Source: Winogradskyella echinorum
Lineage (GTDB): Bacteria; Bacteroidota; Bacteroidia; Flavobacteriales; Flavobacteriaceae
Length of the DNA stretch: 64,000 nt
Assembly: GCF_014297365.1 (NCBI RefSeq)
Contig: NZ_JACOQD010000003.1
Location: forward strand, 265,468 to 329,467
Direction of reading: 5' to 3'
Shown here: positions 25,127-33,145 of the stretch, one piece after another
Layout of the letters: each line of letters begins with the position of its first letter
Position numbering within the stretch: the first letter of the stretch is position 1
Notes under the pieces: generated by a model
The model's input: only the letters and a program-made list of their open reading frames with translations
What the model was told of the DNA's origin: nothing
The model's database searches: none
Translations under genes and position numbers: made by a program

Positions 25127-26197
25127 ATGAAAAAAACACTATTAATTATTAGCTTAATTCTATGCTTTGCTTCCCATGGGCAAAAATATAGCTTTATACC
25201 AGATAGTTTAATGTTACTTCCAATGCGAGAACTGGTAAAAAAAGAACCACCTGCAGATTTTGAACCAGTATATTATGAGGATGGAACAAAAGCATCATTT
25301 AAAGATGTACTGCCATTAATTATGAATCGAAAATTAATACCTCAAATGTTTGTCGATGAAAATGGAGAATACAAAGCTTTAGTTGTTAAAAGCACGCTTA
25401 AAAATGAAGACATAAGAATTGTATTTGCTGATATACCTAAATCATTGGAAAAACATGGCTATTCTTTTGGCAATCCTGACAGTGATACGGTAATCATAAA
25501 TATAGATGGTGGACCTGAAAATGATCTTAACACGTATGTGTTTGAATATATATTTAGCGTTCTAGGTAAAATTGATGAAAACAATTATTTTTTAATAAAT
25601 ATGCGTGAATCACAAACACTACATCCAGAAGAAACAGAAAAGGAAGAAATATCGTGGGAAGAAGCTAAAAATTATAATGAAAAAACGGTAAAAACCCTTT
25701 ATGACCTCATTAGTTACTTTAAATCATTAAATAAAAAAGTGTATGTTGTTGGTGGATCTTACGGCTCTTTAGTTGGTTTAAAATCTCTTGTTGATTACAA
25801 CAATATTGCAGACGGATATTTATTAATGTGCGGTAGACTTGATATGACTAAAGAAATCAGTACAGCTTATTCTAAAGGGTACGAGGCGAAATTTGAAGAA
25901 GACGCAACCACGCCAATAATTGGTGAAAAATCAGATAATGTATATACAGTTAACATGCGTAAAATTGCCGCAGCAATAAATAGAGACGAAAAATATACTG
26001 AATTGCTAAAAGATTCAGATCTCTCTAACCTCACCTATTATTACAGCGAAATCGACCAAAGTGTTGGAAAACTAACAGAAAAGGAAATAGCATTCCTCAA
26101 ATCAAAAAACGCTAAAGTAGTAAGTGTAAAAATTGAACACAGAAAATATTTCAACCTACTTTTAAAAGAAGGCCTGGAAATTTTGTTAGATGATTAA
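25127..26197 (+). CDS. alpha/beta-hydrolase-fold secreted protein
   Basis: 356 residues with signal peptide MKKTLLIISLILCFASHGQ. Between about 205 and 225 VYVVGGSYGSLVGLKSLVDY has the nucleophile elbow GGSYGS (GxSxG) expected of serine hydrolases. An earlier TVIINIDGGPEND could be the oxyanion region. The acid and histidine are not identified with certainty; HRKYFN near the C-terminus may hold the His. Family and substrate unknown. It stands alone between two attC-like repeats, with its own promoter-like repeat upstream. Confidence 0.75.
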   Translation: MKKTLLIISLILCFASHGQKYSFIPDSLMLLPMRELVKKEPPADFEPVYYEDGTKASFKDVLPLIMNRKLIPQMFVDENGEYKALVVKSTLKNEDIRIVFADIPKSLEKHGYSFGNPDSDTVIINIDGGPENDLNTYVFEYIFSVLGKIDENNYFLINMRESQTLHPEETEKEEISWEEAKNYNEKTVKTLYDLISYFKSLNKKVYVVGGSYGSLVGLKSLVDYNNIADGYLLMCGRLDMTKEISTAYSKGYEAKFEEDATTPIIGEKSDNVYTVNMRKIAAAINRDEKYTELLKDSDLSNLTYYYSEIDQSVGKLTEKEIAFLKSKNAKVVSVKIEHRKYFNLLLKEGLEILLDD

Positions 26198-26219
26198 GAA
26201 TACTAAAATTACGTTTTAT

Positions 26220-26346
26220 AACAAGGGATATAAGTAATTGCTTGGCCTGGTCTACTTCTGAACATTTCTTGGGATTTTCAGTTTGGTGCGTACCCACAAA
26301 GGTAATCACTAAATAGCGTAACTACTGATAGCCGAGACCGTTAAAT
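26220..26346. repeat. attC-like imperfect inverted repeat, downstream of the hydrolase gene
   Basis: AAC (26220-26222), then an arm around 26227-26239 (GATATAAGTAATT), is matched at about 10 of 13 positions by 26320-26332 in inverted sense. The right end is GACCGTTAAAT, with GTTAAAT (26340-26346) fitting GTTRRRY. It starts 22 bp after the hydrolase stop. This repeat is weaker than the one at 24725-24851 but has the same length (127 bp) and layout, and shares ACCGTTAAA with it. Confidence 0.4.
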
Positions 26347-26354
26347 ATTCTTCC

Positions 26355-27038
26355 TTAAAAAAACTCAGCATACTGCATTACTCTAAAGTCAAAAGTGTTA
26401 AAATTTGGATTTTTAGATTTGAGTTGTTTGTATAATGGTAACCTGCTTATAGAAATATTTGCTGCTCCTGAACCTGAGGTTAAAGATACAGTTTCTATAG
26501 TTCTAAATGTTTGAGATCCTGTCTTTGGCTCAGATTGACAAAGTGAGAATTTGTGTATTCGTGGCACTTCGTTATTTACTAATTCTAATTTTAGGTTGTA
26601 ATCTTTTAAATGTTTTCTAAAAAAATATTCTGGTCCATTTTTACTATTACCTCCAGTAAACAAAATTGTTTCTATACTTGGATATTGTTTTAAATACCCA
26701 ACAATATCTCGCAATATAATATTTTTCATTCCTAAGTCCGAGGCATCGATTTTTTCGCGTTCTGCACTTTCTACTATATCACAAACACCTATTTTGTGTT
26801 TTATTAGAAACGCTTTGCGTTGGTCTATAGCTTCATTAGAGTTATCGTACCGTAAATTGAGATTATGAATTTTGTCTATAAACAACCACAAGGAATTGTA
26901 ATAACTACCATAACAGAAGTCCACATCTTTTTCGAGTAATTCTCCTGTTGAAAATCGTGGAGGAGGTAGTGTGCCAACGATTAGTTTTTTAGTGTCTGAC
27001 TGAATGAAAGGTTTGTATGGGTGTTTGTGTTTAAACAT
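26355..27038 (-). CDS. uracil-DNA glycosylase superfamily-like protein
   Basis: 227 residues from ATG 27038 (MFKHKHPYKPF). KKLIVGTLPPPRFS near the N-terminus has the GTxPPP-like pocket of Mug/UDG-fold proteins. ETILFTGGNSKNG and a late SLTSGSGAANISISRLPLYKQ resemble the later substrate loop (SPS-like). Which base or substrate it acts on is unknown. In-frame ATGs at 27053 and 27074 fall inside a palindromic repeat (27050-27073), so the later start is preferred. A decayed copy of its 3' end lies 1.4 kb away at 24860-24937. Confidence 0.75.
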   Translation of the reverse strand: MFKHKHPYKPFIQSDTKKLIVGTLPPPRFSTGELLEKDVDFCYGSYYNSLWLFIDKIHNLNLRYDNSNEAIDQRKAFLIKHKIGVCDIVESAEREKIDASDLGMKNIILRDIVGYLKQYPSIETILFTGGNSKNGPEYFFRKHLKDYNLKLELVNNEVPRIHKFSLCQSEPKTGSQTFRTIETVSLTSGSGAANISISRLPLYKQLKSKNPNFNTFDFRVMQYAEFF

Positions 27039-27049
27039 TTTATTATCTG

Positions 27050-27122
27050 TCATTCCTGCGTAGACAGAAATCAATTTTCTGATTGGTTTTAACTTAAGAG
27101 ATTCCTGCTTTCGCAGAAATGA
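27050..27122. repeat. pair of REP-like palindromic elements
   Basis: TCATTCCTGCGTAGACAGAA (from 27050) and GATTCCTGCTTTCGCAGAAA (from 27100) are two short hairpin units facing each other. The second folds as TTCCTGC-tttc-GCAGAAA (6 of 7). They fill the space between the glycosylase-like and TPR genes. Similar CATTCCTGCGAAAGCAGGAAT elements are common between genes in Bacteroidota. Confidence 0.6.
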
Positions 27123-27126
27123 TAAA

Positions 27127-27849
27127 CTACAACGTTTTTATTAAACGTTCTACTTCAATGATTGTAGATCTGTATATACGTCTGTTGGGTTTTGTCATGT
27201 GCTGCGCTTCTGCTGAAATTTCTTGTAAGAGTTCCTTACCTTCAGCAGTTCTATTGTTTTCTAGATAGAATTTTGCAAGCTCTAAACGTTCGTTATAATT
27301 AGAGTAAGGTCTATCGATTTGTTTTAATTGTTCTTCTGCTTTATCTAGTTGTCCTATTTCTTTTAACGCTAAGCCATAACAAAACTGTTGTTTAGAGCCT
27401 TTAAATTCTGGTTTACTTAAAATGGCTTCAGAATGCCCAATAACACCTGCATAATCATTGAGTTGAAAATAACATAAAATTAATTGCTGATGCGCAAACA
27501 GACTATTTTGATCTGTATCTTCTAAGGTTTTCTTATAATTAATTATAGCATTTGGTATATCTTTATTTTCAATATACGCATCAGCTAACTCAATTCTATT
27601 GGTATAAGTATCAGAAAATTCAATCTTCTTTTCTAAATCTTTTATCTTTTTAGTAGGATTAATTATAGACGTAATTTCATCCTGAATTTTAACAGCATCT
27701 TGTTGATTATATACTTGTGTAATGATATAAATTATAGAACCTACAACAGGAATAAAAAGTATAAGAAAAAACCAATAATAAGGCTTATGGTTTTTGTAAA
27801 CATGATAAATACAAAATGCCTGAAGGGCAACGATTAAATAATAATGCAT
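27127..27849 (-). CDS. membrane-anchored TPR protein
   Basis: 240 residues. Two N-terminal hydrophobic segments (about 3-19 and 24-44, YYWFFLILFIPVVGSIIYII) anchor the protein. The remainder is helical with tetratricopeptide-like repeats (RIELADAYIENKDIPNAIINYKKTL, LFAHQQLILCYFQLNDYAGVIGHSEAIL, CYGLALKEIGQLDKAEEQLKQI, RLELAKFYLENNRTAEGKELL). Such proteins usually scaffold complexes in the envelope. It is 30 bp upstream of the yaaA stop on the same strand. Partner unknown. Confidence 0.82.
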   Translation of the reverse strand: MHYYLIVALQAFCIYHVYKNHKPYYWFFLILFIPVVGSIIYIITQVYNQQDAVKIQDEITSIINPTKKIKDLEKKIEFSDTYTNRIELADAYIENKDIPNAIINYKKTLEDTDQNSLFAHQQLILCYFQLNDYAGVIGHSEAILSKPEFKGSKQQFCYGLALKEIGQLDKAEEQLKQIDRPYSNYNERLELAKFYLENNRTAEGKELLQEISAEAQHMTKPNRRIYRSTIIEVERLIKTL

Positions 27850-27879
27850 GAAAAATAATTAGTCCTTTAAAGATAGAAA

Positions 27880-28638
27880 CTATCTTGTAAAAACCAACTC
27901 ATTCTCTGAAGACAATTCTTCACTAAAACCATAGTTTTCGTAATTAAAACCTTTTATATCATCTAAGGTTTTAGCGTTTGTATCTATAATATAACGTGTC
28001 ATTAACCCTCTAGCTAACTTCGCAAAAATAGCAACGATCTTATATTGTCCGTTTTTAAATTCTTTAAAAGCAATATTTACTACTGGCACTTTTAATGCCT
28101 TTTTATCTATGGCTTTAGAATATTCGTTACTAGCAAGGTTTAAAAAAAGTTCACCTTCTTTTAACTCATCATTTAGAGCTTGTGTTACCTTTTTTTGCCA
28201 AAATTCATAAAGGTTTTTGTTTTTTCCTACGGGCATTTTAGTTCCCATTTCTAAACGGTATGGCTGAATAAGGTCTAAAGGTTTTAGGATTCCATAAAGT
28301 CCAGATATAATTCTAACGGTATCTTCTACCTTATCGAGTTTTTTAGTATCTATACTATAAGCATCTAAACCTCTGTAAACATCTCCACTAAATGCATAAA
28401 TAGCTGGTCTGGCATTATCTTTTGTAAATGGTAAGCGCCATTCTTGATTACGCTCATAGTTAAGCTGACCTAAATTATCTGAGATATGCATTAGTTTAGA
28501 CAAACTTTTTGCAGACTTTTTCTTTAATAATTTATTTAAACGTTCTGCTTCAGCTAAAAAACAACCTTCTGTAGTTTTAGTAGTTGGAAGTTTACTTTCA
28601 AAATCTAAAGACTTTGCAGGTGATAATACGAGTTTCAT
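27880..28638 (-). CDS. yaaA: peroxide stress protein YaaA
   Basis: 252 residues from ATG 28638 ([13 protein letters not shown]), the standard YaaA start; an earlier ATG at 28650 lies in a hairpin element. Motifs: [55 protein letters not shown] and [17 protein letters not shown]. YaaA binds DNA and lowers free iron and oxidative damage after hydrogen peroxide in E. coli. It is followed on the same strand by the TPR membrane protein gene. Confidence 0.96.
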   Translation of the reverse strand: MKLVLSPAKSLDFESKLPTTKTTEGCFLAEAERLNKLLKKKSAKSLSKLMHISDNLGQLNYERNQEWRLPFTKDNARPAIYAFSGDVYRGLDAYSIDTKKLDKVEDTVRIISGLYGILKPLDLIQPYRLEMGTKMPVGKNKNLYEFWQKKVTQALNDELKEGELFLNLASNEYSKAIDKKALKVPVVNIAFKEFKNGQYKIVAIFAKLARGLMTRYIIDTNAKTLDDIKGFNYENYGFSEELSSENELVFTR

Positions 28639-28644
28639 ATACAT

Positions 28645-28660
28645 GCCCACGAAAGTGGGT
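28645..28660. repeat. small palindromic element upstream of yaaA
   Basis: GCCCAC-gaaa-GTGGGT folds with 5 Watson-Crick pairs and one G-U. It belongs to the hairpin repeat type also seen at 27050-27122 and lies 6 bp before the yaaA start. Confidence 0.5.
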
Positions 28661-28831
28661 ATCTCTTAAAAGGTTAAACAATTTTTCTTTCCTATTTGTA
28701 AAAATACAATGTAATTTAAAGAGTTTCAAATGTTAGTGACAACTAATCGCGATAGTGATATAATTAAAGTCTATATCGCTTTGAGTCTATGAACTTGATA
28801 TTCTAAATTTAAAGCTTGAATGCTGTGTTAG

Positions 28832-28852
28832 ATGCTGAAATAAATTCAGCAT
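28832..28852. repeat. palindromic element ATGCTGAA-ataaa-TTCAGCAT
   Basis: A perfect 8-bp inverted repeat with a 5-nt loop, in the gap between yaaA and rluD, followed by GATAAAAAAAG. It lies 26 bp after the rluD stop, on the rluD side. It resembles the widespread GATGCTGAAA...TTCAGCATGA repeat of Bacteroidota and could serve as a terminator. Confidence 0.6.
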
Positions 28853-28877
28853 GATAAAAAAAGAATATCATAGTTCT

Positions 28878-29912
28878 TTAGGAGTCTTGATGCTTTGCAT
28901 AATGCCTCCATTTCTCAATACATTGAGCAATATCCTCTGGGATTTCAGATTCAAACTTTAAAAACTTTCCTGTTGTAGGATGCACAAAACCTAAAGTTCT
29001 TGCATGTAAAGCTTGTCTTGGTAATACTTTAAAACAATTATCTACAAATTGCTTGTACTTTGTAAATGTTGTGCCTTTTAAAATGCGCTCACCACCATAA
29101 CGCTCGTCGTTAAAAAGTGTATGGCCAATATGTTTCATGTGTACACGGATTTGATGTGTACGACCTGTTTCGAGTTTACAACTTACTAAAGTAACATAAC
29201 CCAAACGCTCTATCACCTTATAATGCGTTATGGCTGGTTTTCCTTTATCTATATCTTCTCCTTCGTAAACTGTATTTTGTAATCTGTTTTTTGGATGACG
29301 ACCAATATGACCTTCAATAGTACCTTCGTCTTCTTCCATATTTCCCCAAACTAAAGCAACATATTCGCGTTCGCTTGTTTTCTTTGCAAACTGATTAGAA
29401 AGATGAGCCATTGCTTGCTCTGTCTTAGCAATTACAAGTAATCCACTGGTATCCTTATCTATACGATGCACAAGACCTGGTCTTTCACTAGAGTTATTTG
29501 GTAGATTTTCAAAATGAAAAATTAACGCATTAATTAAGGTCCCAGAGTAGTTTCCATGACCTGGATGTACAACCATACCAGCTGGTTTGTTTACTACCAA
29601 CAAATCATCATCTTCATAAACTATATCTATAGGAATATCTTCTGCAATTAATAAATTCTCATGAGGAGGATGCTCAAATTTTACAGAAATAAAATCATTG
29701 GGTTTTACCTTATAATTCGATTTTACTGGTACATTATTTACAAAAATACTTCCGTCTTTTGCTGCGGCCTGAATTTTATTACGCGTAGCGTTTTCAATAA
29801 AATTCATTAAGTATTTATCTATTCTAAGAGGCTGTTGGCCTTTATCTACATTAATTGCATGATGCTCGTAAAGCTCATCTTCTTGTTCGGAAATATCTGG
29901 AATATTTGGCAT
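28878..29912 (-). CDS. rluD: RluA/RluD family pseudouridine synthase
   Basis: Makes pseudouridines in 23S rRNA (helix 69 for RluD). 344 residues: an S4 RNA-binding domain at about 25-90 (LRIDKYLMNFIENATRNKIQAAAKDGSIFVNN), then the catalytic domain with HRIDKDTSGLLVIAKT holding the catalytic Asp, VHPGHGNYSGTLINAL, and GRTHQIRVHMKHIGH. The PASTA protein gene is 5 bp upstream on the same strand, so they are cotranscribed. RluA-type specificity cannot be excluded, but length and S4 domain favour RluD. Confidence 0.93.
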   Translation of the reverse strand: MPNIPDISEQEDELYEHHAINVDKGQQPLRIDKYLMNFIENATRNKIQAAAKDGSIFVNNVPVKSNYKVKPNDFISVKFEHPPHENLLIAEDIPIDIVYEDDDLLVVNKPAGMVVHPGHGNYSGTLINALIFHFENLPNNSSERPGLVHRIDKDTSGLLVIAKTEQAMAHLSNQFAKKTSEREYVALVWGNMEEDEGTIEGHIGRHPKNRLQNTVYEGEDIDKGKPAITHYKVIERLGYVTLVSCKLETGRTHQIRVHMKHIGHTLFNDERYGGERILKGTTFTKYKQFVDNCFKVLPRQALHARTLGFVHPTTGKFLKFESEIPEDIAQCIEKWRHYAKHQDS

Positions 29913-29917
29913 GTCTA

Positions 29918-30469
29918 TTAGCGTTTACCATTTCCTAAAACCAAATCTATGGTAGAAGTAAGTGGTAAAAGTTCACCTGGTTTTAATGTTTTGCCTTTGT
30001 GTTTCATACCTAAAACAACATCTTTTCCAATGTTATCTATGTATGTGATTTTACCCACTTTAAACTCTAAAGCCTGTAATTGAGGCTTGGCTTGTCTAAA
30101 GGTGCGTTTTAAAATATCTGGCACTTCAACTTTTCTATAATCTGAAGGGTTTAAGATTAAGTAAATCTTTCTGTTTTCTTTTACCTGAGCACCTGCAGCT
30201 GGGTTTTGTTCAATTACAGAATACTTAGGATAATTAGGATTAAAATTTGCCGAGTCTTGGATTTTCATTGTTAAATCATTATCCTTCAATTCTATTTTAG
30301 CAGTTTCTATAGACTTACCTTTTAAATCTGGCACAACCACAAAATCACCATGATTTGTCGTAATCGTTAACCATTTTAACATTAAAAAACACAACACTAC
30401 TACTGCAACAACAGCTAATGCTAATTGCTTAAAAAACACTTTACTGGTAAGAAACTTAACAAAACTCAT
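29918..30469 (-). CDS. membrane-anchored PASTA domain protein
   Basis: 183 residues. One N-terminal membrane segment (LALAVVAVVVLCFLMLKWL, about 16-34), then two or three PASTA units outside the membrane (VVPDLKGKSIETAKIELKDNDLTMKI, IEQNPAAGAQVKENRKIYLILN, VEVPDILKRTFRQAKPQLQALEFKVG). PASTA domains recognise peptidoglycan or penicillin in other bacteria; there is no kinase or transpeptidase domain here. Encoded 5 bp before rluD and divergent from ddl, as often in this family. Confidence 0.9.
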   Translation of the reverse strand: MSFVKFLTSKVFFKQLALAVVAVVVLCFLMLKWLTITTNHGDFVVVPDLKGKSIETAKIELKDNDLTMKIQDSANFNPNYPKYSVIEQNPAAGAQVKENRKIYLILNPSDYRKVEVPDILKRTFRQAKPQLQALEFKVGKITYIDNIGKDVVLGMKHKGKTLKPGELLPLTSTIDLVLGNGKR

Positions 30470-30677
30470 GAGCTAAATAATTATTGGACAAAACTAATAA
30501 AATATAACGTTATAATAACGGCACATAATTAAAATACGTATCAAAATGACATTTAGTTTGTTGAAAATAAATTATACATTTACGTTACAATATAAAGATT
30601 AAAATATCTTACACTAAAAACCTAGTGTATATTCTTAACTACTGAAAAAAAAATCATCATAAGCAAGTTCAGCATAA

Positions 30678-31652
30678 ATGAAAAAAAATATTGCAATCAT
30701 AATGGGAGGTTACACAAGCGAGTTTCAAATTTCGCTAAAGAGTGGTAATGTGGTTTATGAAACCTTAAATAAGGAAAAATATAATGCATATCGTATTCAT
30801 GTTTTTAAAGATAAATGGGTGTTTGTAAATGATCTTAATGAAGAATTCCCTGTTGATAAAAATGATTTTTCGGTCTTGGTAAATGAAACCAAAATTACTT
30901 TCGACTGTGTATTTAATGCTATACATGGTTCTCCAGGAGAGGATGGTTTTATGCAGGCTTATTTTAAATTAATTAATTTACCACAGACCAGTTGTGGTAT
31001 GTATCAATCTGCTCTAACCTATAATAAACGAGATCTGCTAGCAACCTTAAAACCATATGGAATTAAAACGGCAGAAAGCTACCCTCTTAATCTTGGAGAT
31101 ACAATAGACGAAGATACAATTATCTCTAAAGTAGGTTTACCTTGTTTTGTAAAAGCTAATAAGGCTGGTAGTAGCTTCGGAATTTCAAAAGTGTATAAAA
31201 AAGAAGATTTACAAACGGCAATAGATAACTCTTTTAAAGAGGATAATGAAATTATAATCGAACAGTTTTTAGATGGTGTTGAAGTTTCTGTTGGAGTCAT
31301 TTCTTATAAAGGACAAACAACTGTTTTACCAATTACAGAAATTGTATCTGAAAATGATTTCTTCGATTACCAAGCTAAATACGAAGGTAAATCTCAAGAA
31401 ATTACACCTGCTCGTATTTCTGAAGTTTATGCCAATAAAGTAAGAGTCGAAGCAAAAAAAATATATGAAATTCTAAAAATGAAAGGGTTTTCTAGAAGCG
31501 AATTTATAGCTAAAAATAATGAGCCCTATTTACTCGAGGTAAACACTGTCCCAGGGTTAACTAAAGAAAGTATTTTACCTCAGCAAGCCGCAGAAGCTGG
31601 TATTAGCATGAGTGATTTGTTTGATAATGCTATTGAAGAAGCGTTGAAATAG
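30678..31652 (+). CDS. ddl: D-alanine--D-alanine ligase
   Basis: Forms the D-Ala-D-Ala dipeptide for peptidoglycan using ATP (ATP-grasp fold). 324 residues. MGGYTSEFQISLKSG at the N-terminus, AIHGSPGEDGFMQAYF, PCFVKANKAGSSFGISKV, IIEQFLDGVEVSVGVI, and EVNTVPGLTKESILPQQAAEAG are all characteristic. It is divergent from the PASTA/rluD pair and upstream of coaD, with an S23-type gene between them. Confidence 0.97.
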   Translation: MKKNIAIIMGGYTSEFQISLKSGNVVYETLNKEKYNAYRIHVFKDKWVFVNDLNEEFPVDKNDFSVLVNETKITFDCVFNAIHGSPGEDGFMQAYFKLINLPQTSCGMYQSALTYNKRDLLATLKPYGIKTAESYPLNLGDTIDEDTIISKVGLPCFVKANKAGSSFGISKVYKKEDLQTAIDNSFKEDNEIIIEQFLDGVEVSVGVISYKGQTTVLPITEIVSENDFFDYQAKYEGKSQEITPARISEVYANKVRVEAKKIYEILKMKGFSRSEFIAKNNEPYLLEVNTVPGLTKESILPQQAAEAGISMSDLFDNAIEEALK

Positions 31653-31707
31653 TTTGAATCATGATACTTTAGATACATGAAACAGGACGCATTTTTAGAA
31701 CGACAAA

Positions 31708-32067
31708 ATGAAAAGACATAATTTTAAAAAGCTTCAAATATGGCAAGAGAGTATTATAATAATTGCTGATGTTTACGCGTTTACGGCAACTTTACCAGAT
31801 TATGAGAAGTTTGGTTTAAGGACTCAAATGAACAGATGTAGTGTATCTATAGCATCAAATATATCTGAAGGAACTAGTAAAAGAACTGACAAACATTTTA
31901 TAAAATATTTGGAAGATAGCTTAGGTTCAGCTTTTGAATTAGAAACACAACTAATCGTCTGTAAAAACCTTAACTTTATACCATTAGAAAAATTTGAATC
32001 CTTAGCAGAAAGTGTAAAAACATTACAACAAAAAATATCAAATTTTATCGATAAACTTGATGATTGA
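31708..32067 (+). CDS. four-helix-bundle protein of the S23 / intervening-sequence family
   Basis: 119 residues with the family pattern FKKLQIWQESIIIIADVYAFT, FGLRTQMNRCSVSIASNISEG, and FIKYLEDSLGSAFELETQLIVC. Such proteins were first found in intervening sequences of 23S rRNA genes but are also widespread as single genes; their function is unknown. Here it lies between ddl and coaD, 55 bp and 46 bp from them, with no rRNA nearby, and looks like a later insertion into a housekeeping cluster. Confidence 0.92.
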   Translation: MKRHNFKKLQIWQESIIIIADVYAFTATLPDYEKFGLRTQMNRCSVSIASNISEGTSKRTDKHFIKYLEDSLGSAFELETQLIVCKNLNFIPLEKFESLAESVKTLQQKISNFIDKLDD

Positions 32068-32113
32068 ATGTCGTTATTCATGATTCTCAAAAAATCAAAA
32101 AAAATCAAAAGCT

Positions 32114-32575
32114 ATGAAACGAGCACTTTTCCCTGGATCTTTCGACCCAATAACAAATGGACACTTCGATATTATAAAGCGTGGTATAAAACTTTTTGAC
32201 GAAGTCATAGTTGCTATTGGTGTTAATGCAGATAAAAAGTACATGTTTTCTTTAGAAGAACGAAAAAGGTTTATTGAAGAGTCTTTTAAAAATGAACCGA
32301 AAGTAAAAGTTGTCACTTACCAAGGATTAACTATCGATTTTTGCGAAAAAATTGATGCTCAGTTTATATTAAGAGGCTTGCGAAATCCTGCCGATTTTGA
32401 ATTTGAAAAAGCCATTGCCCATACTAATAGAAAACTGTCTAAAATTGAAACGGTATTTTTATTAACTGCAGCTAAGACTTCGTATATATCTTCCTCAATT
32501 GTACGAGATGTGATTAGAAATAATGGTGACTATACTAAACTTGTTCCTGAAAGCGTAAGAGTTAATTCTAAATAG
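32114..32575 (+). CDS. coaD: phosphopantetheine adenylyltransferase
   Basis: Fourth step of coenzyme A synthesis: adenylates 4'-phosphopantetheine. 153 residues, normal length. Nucleotidyltransferase motif GSFDPITNGHFDII near the N-terminus, RGLRNPADFEFEKAIAHTNRKL in the middle, and the C-terminal YISSSIVRDV, as in E. coli CoaD. Same strand as ddl. Confidence 0.97.
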   Translation: MKRALFPGSFDPITNGHFDIIKRGIKLFDEVIVAIGVNADKKYMFSLEERKRFIEESFKNEPKVKVVTYQGLTIDFCEKIDAQFILRGLRNPADFEFEKAIAHTNRKLSKIETVFLLTAAKTSYISSSIVRDVIRNNGDYTKLVPESVRVNSK

Positions 32576-32698
32576 AATTCAAAATAACAACAACTTTATT
32601 TTCAGTGTATTTTAATACACAAGTCTAAAAACACATCTGAATTTCTGTAACAAAATGTTGTATTTTACTACATATAATTAATATGTTACACTTTTGTT

Positions 32699-33145
32699 AT
32701 GGCACATACATTTACATATTTATTCTTTAAAATGAAGTTGATTCAGCCTTCGGAGAATACGATTATGGATTGGAGAGATGTTAATGCTGTAGATAAAATT
32801 GAGTATGCCCTTAAACATGGTAATTATAAGACGCGCCAGCTCGCTGCTGAGGCTTTAGAGCAAATTGGTAGACCGTCATCGATTCCTATTTTGCTCAATG
32901 CAATGAACGATAAAATTCAGAAAGTTTCTATTGCTGCTTTAAATGCTCTAGAAGCCTTAGGGTGTAATGACGACTTGGTTATTTCTATTACTAGAAAACG
33001 CTTTAATTGGGTAAAAGAACTCAGAGATAAAGAAGAAAATCGCAAAGTAAAAAAGGATAAAAAGCACAACATTTATCGTTGGAAACGCGCTAGCAAAGAA
33101 TCTTTTGATCGTGTTAAAGAACAACTCAAAAAACCAATGCGTTAA
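32699..33145 (+). CDS. HEAT-repeat protein
   Basis: 148 residues, cytoplasmic. Helical repeats KIEYALKHGNYKTRQLAAEALEQIG and SIPILLNAMNDKIQKVSIAALNALEALG follow the HEAT pattern used for protein or nucleic-acid binding; the C-terminus is strongly basic (RKVKKDKKHNIYRWKRASKES). The start is uncertain: ATG at 32699, 32732 (MKLIQPSEN) or 32765 (MDWRDV). The stop overlaps the stop of the convergent GSCFA gene by 4 bp. A palindrome GTGTATTTTAATACAC lies at 32605-32620 upstream. Function unknown. Confidence 0.8.
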   Translation: MAHTFTYLFFKMKLIQPSENTIMDWRDVNAVDKIEYALKHGNYKTRQLAAEALEQIGRPSSIPILLNAMNDKIQKVSIAALNALEALGCNDDLVISITRKRFNWVKELRDKEENRKVKKDKKHNIYRWKRASKESFDRVKEQLKKPMR

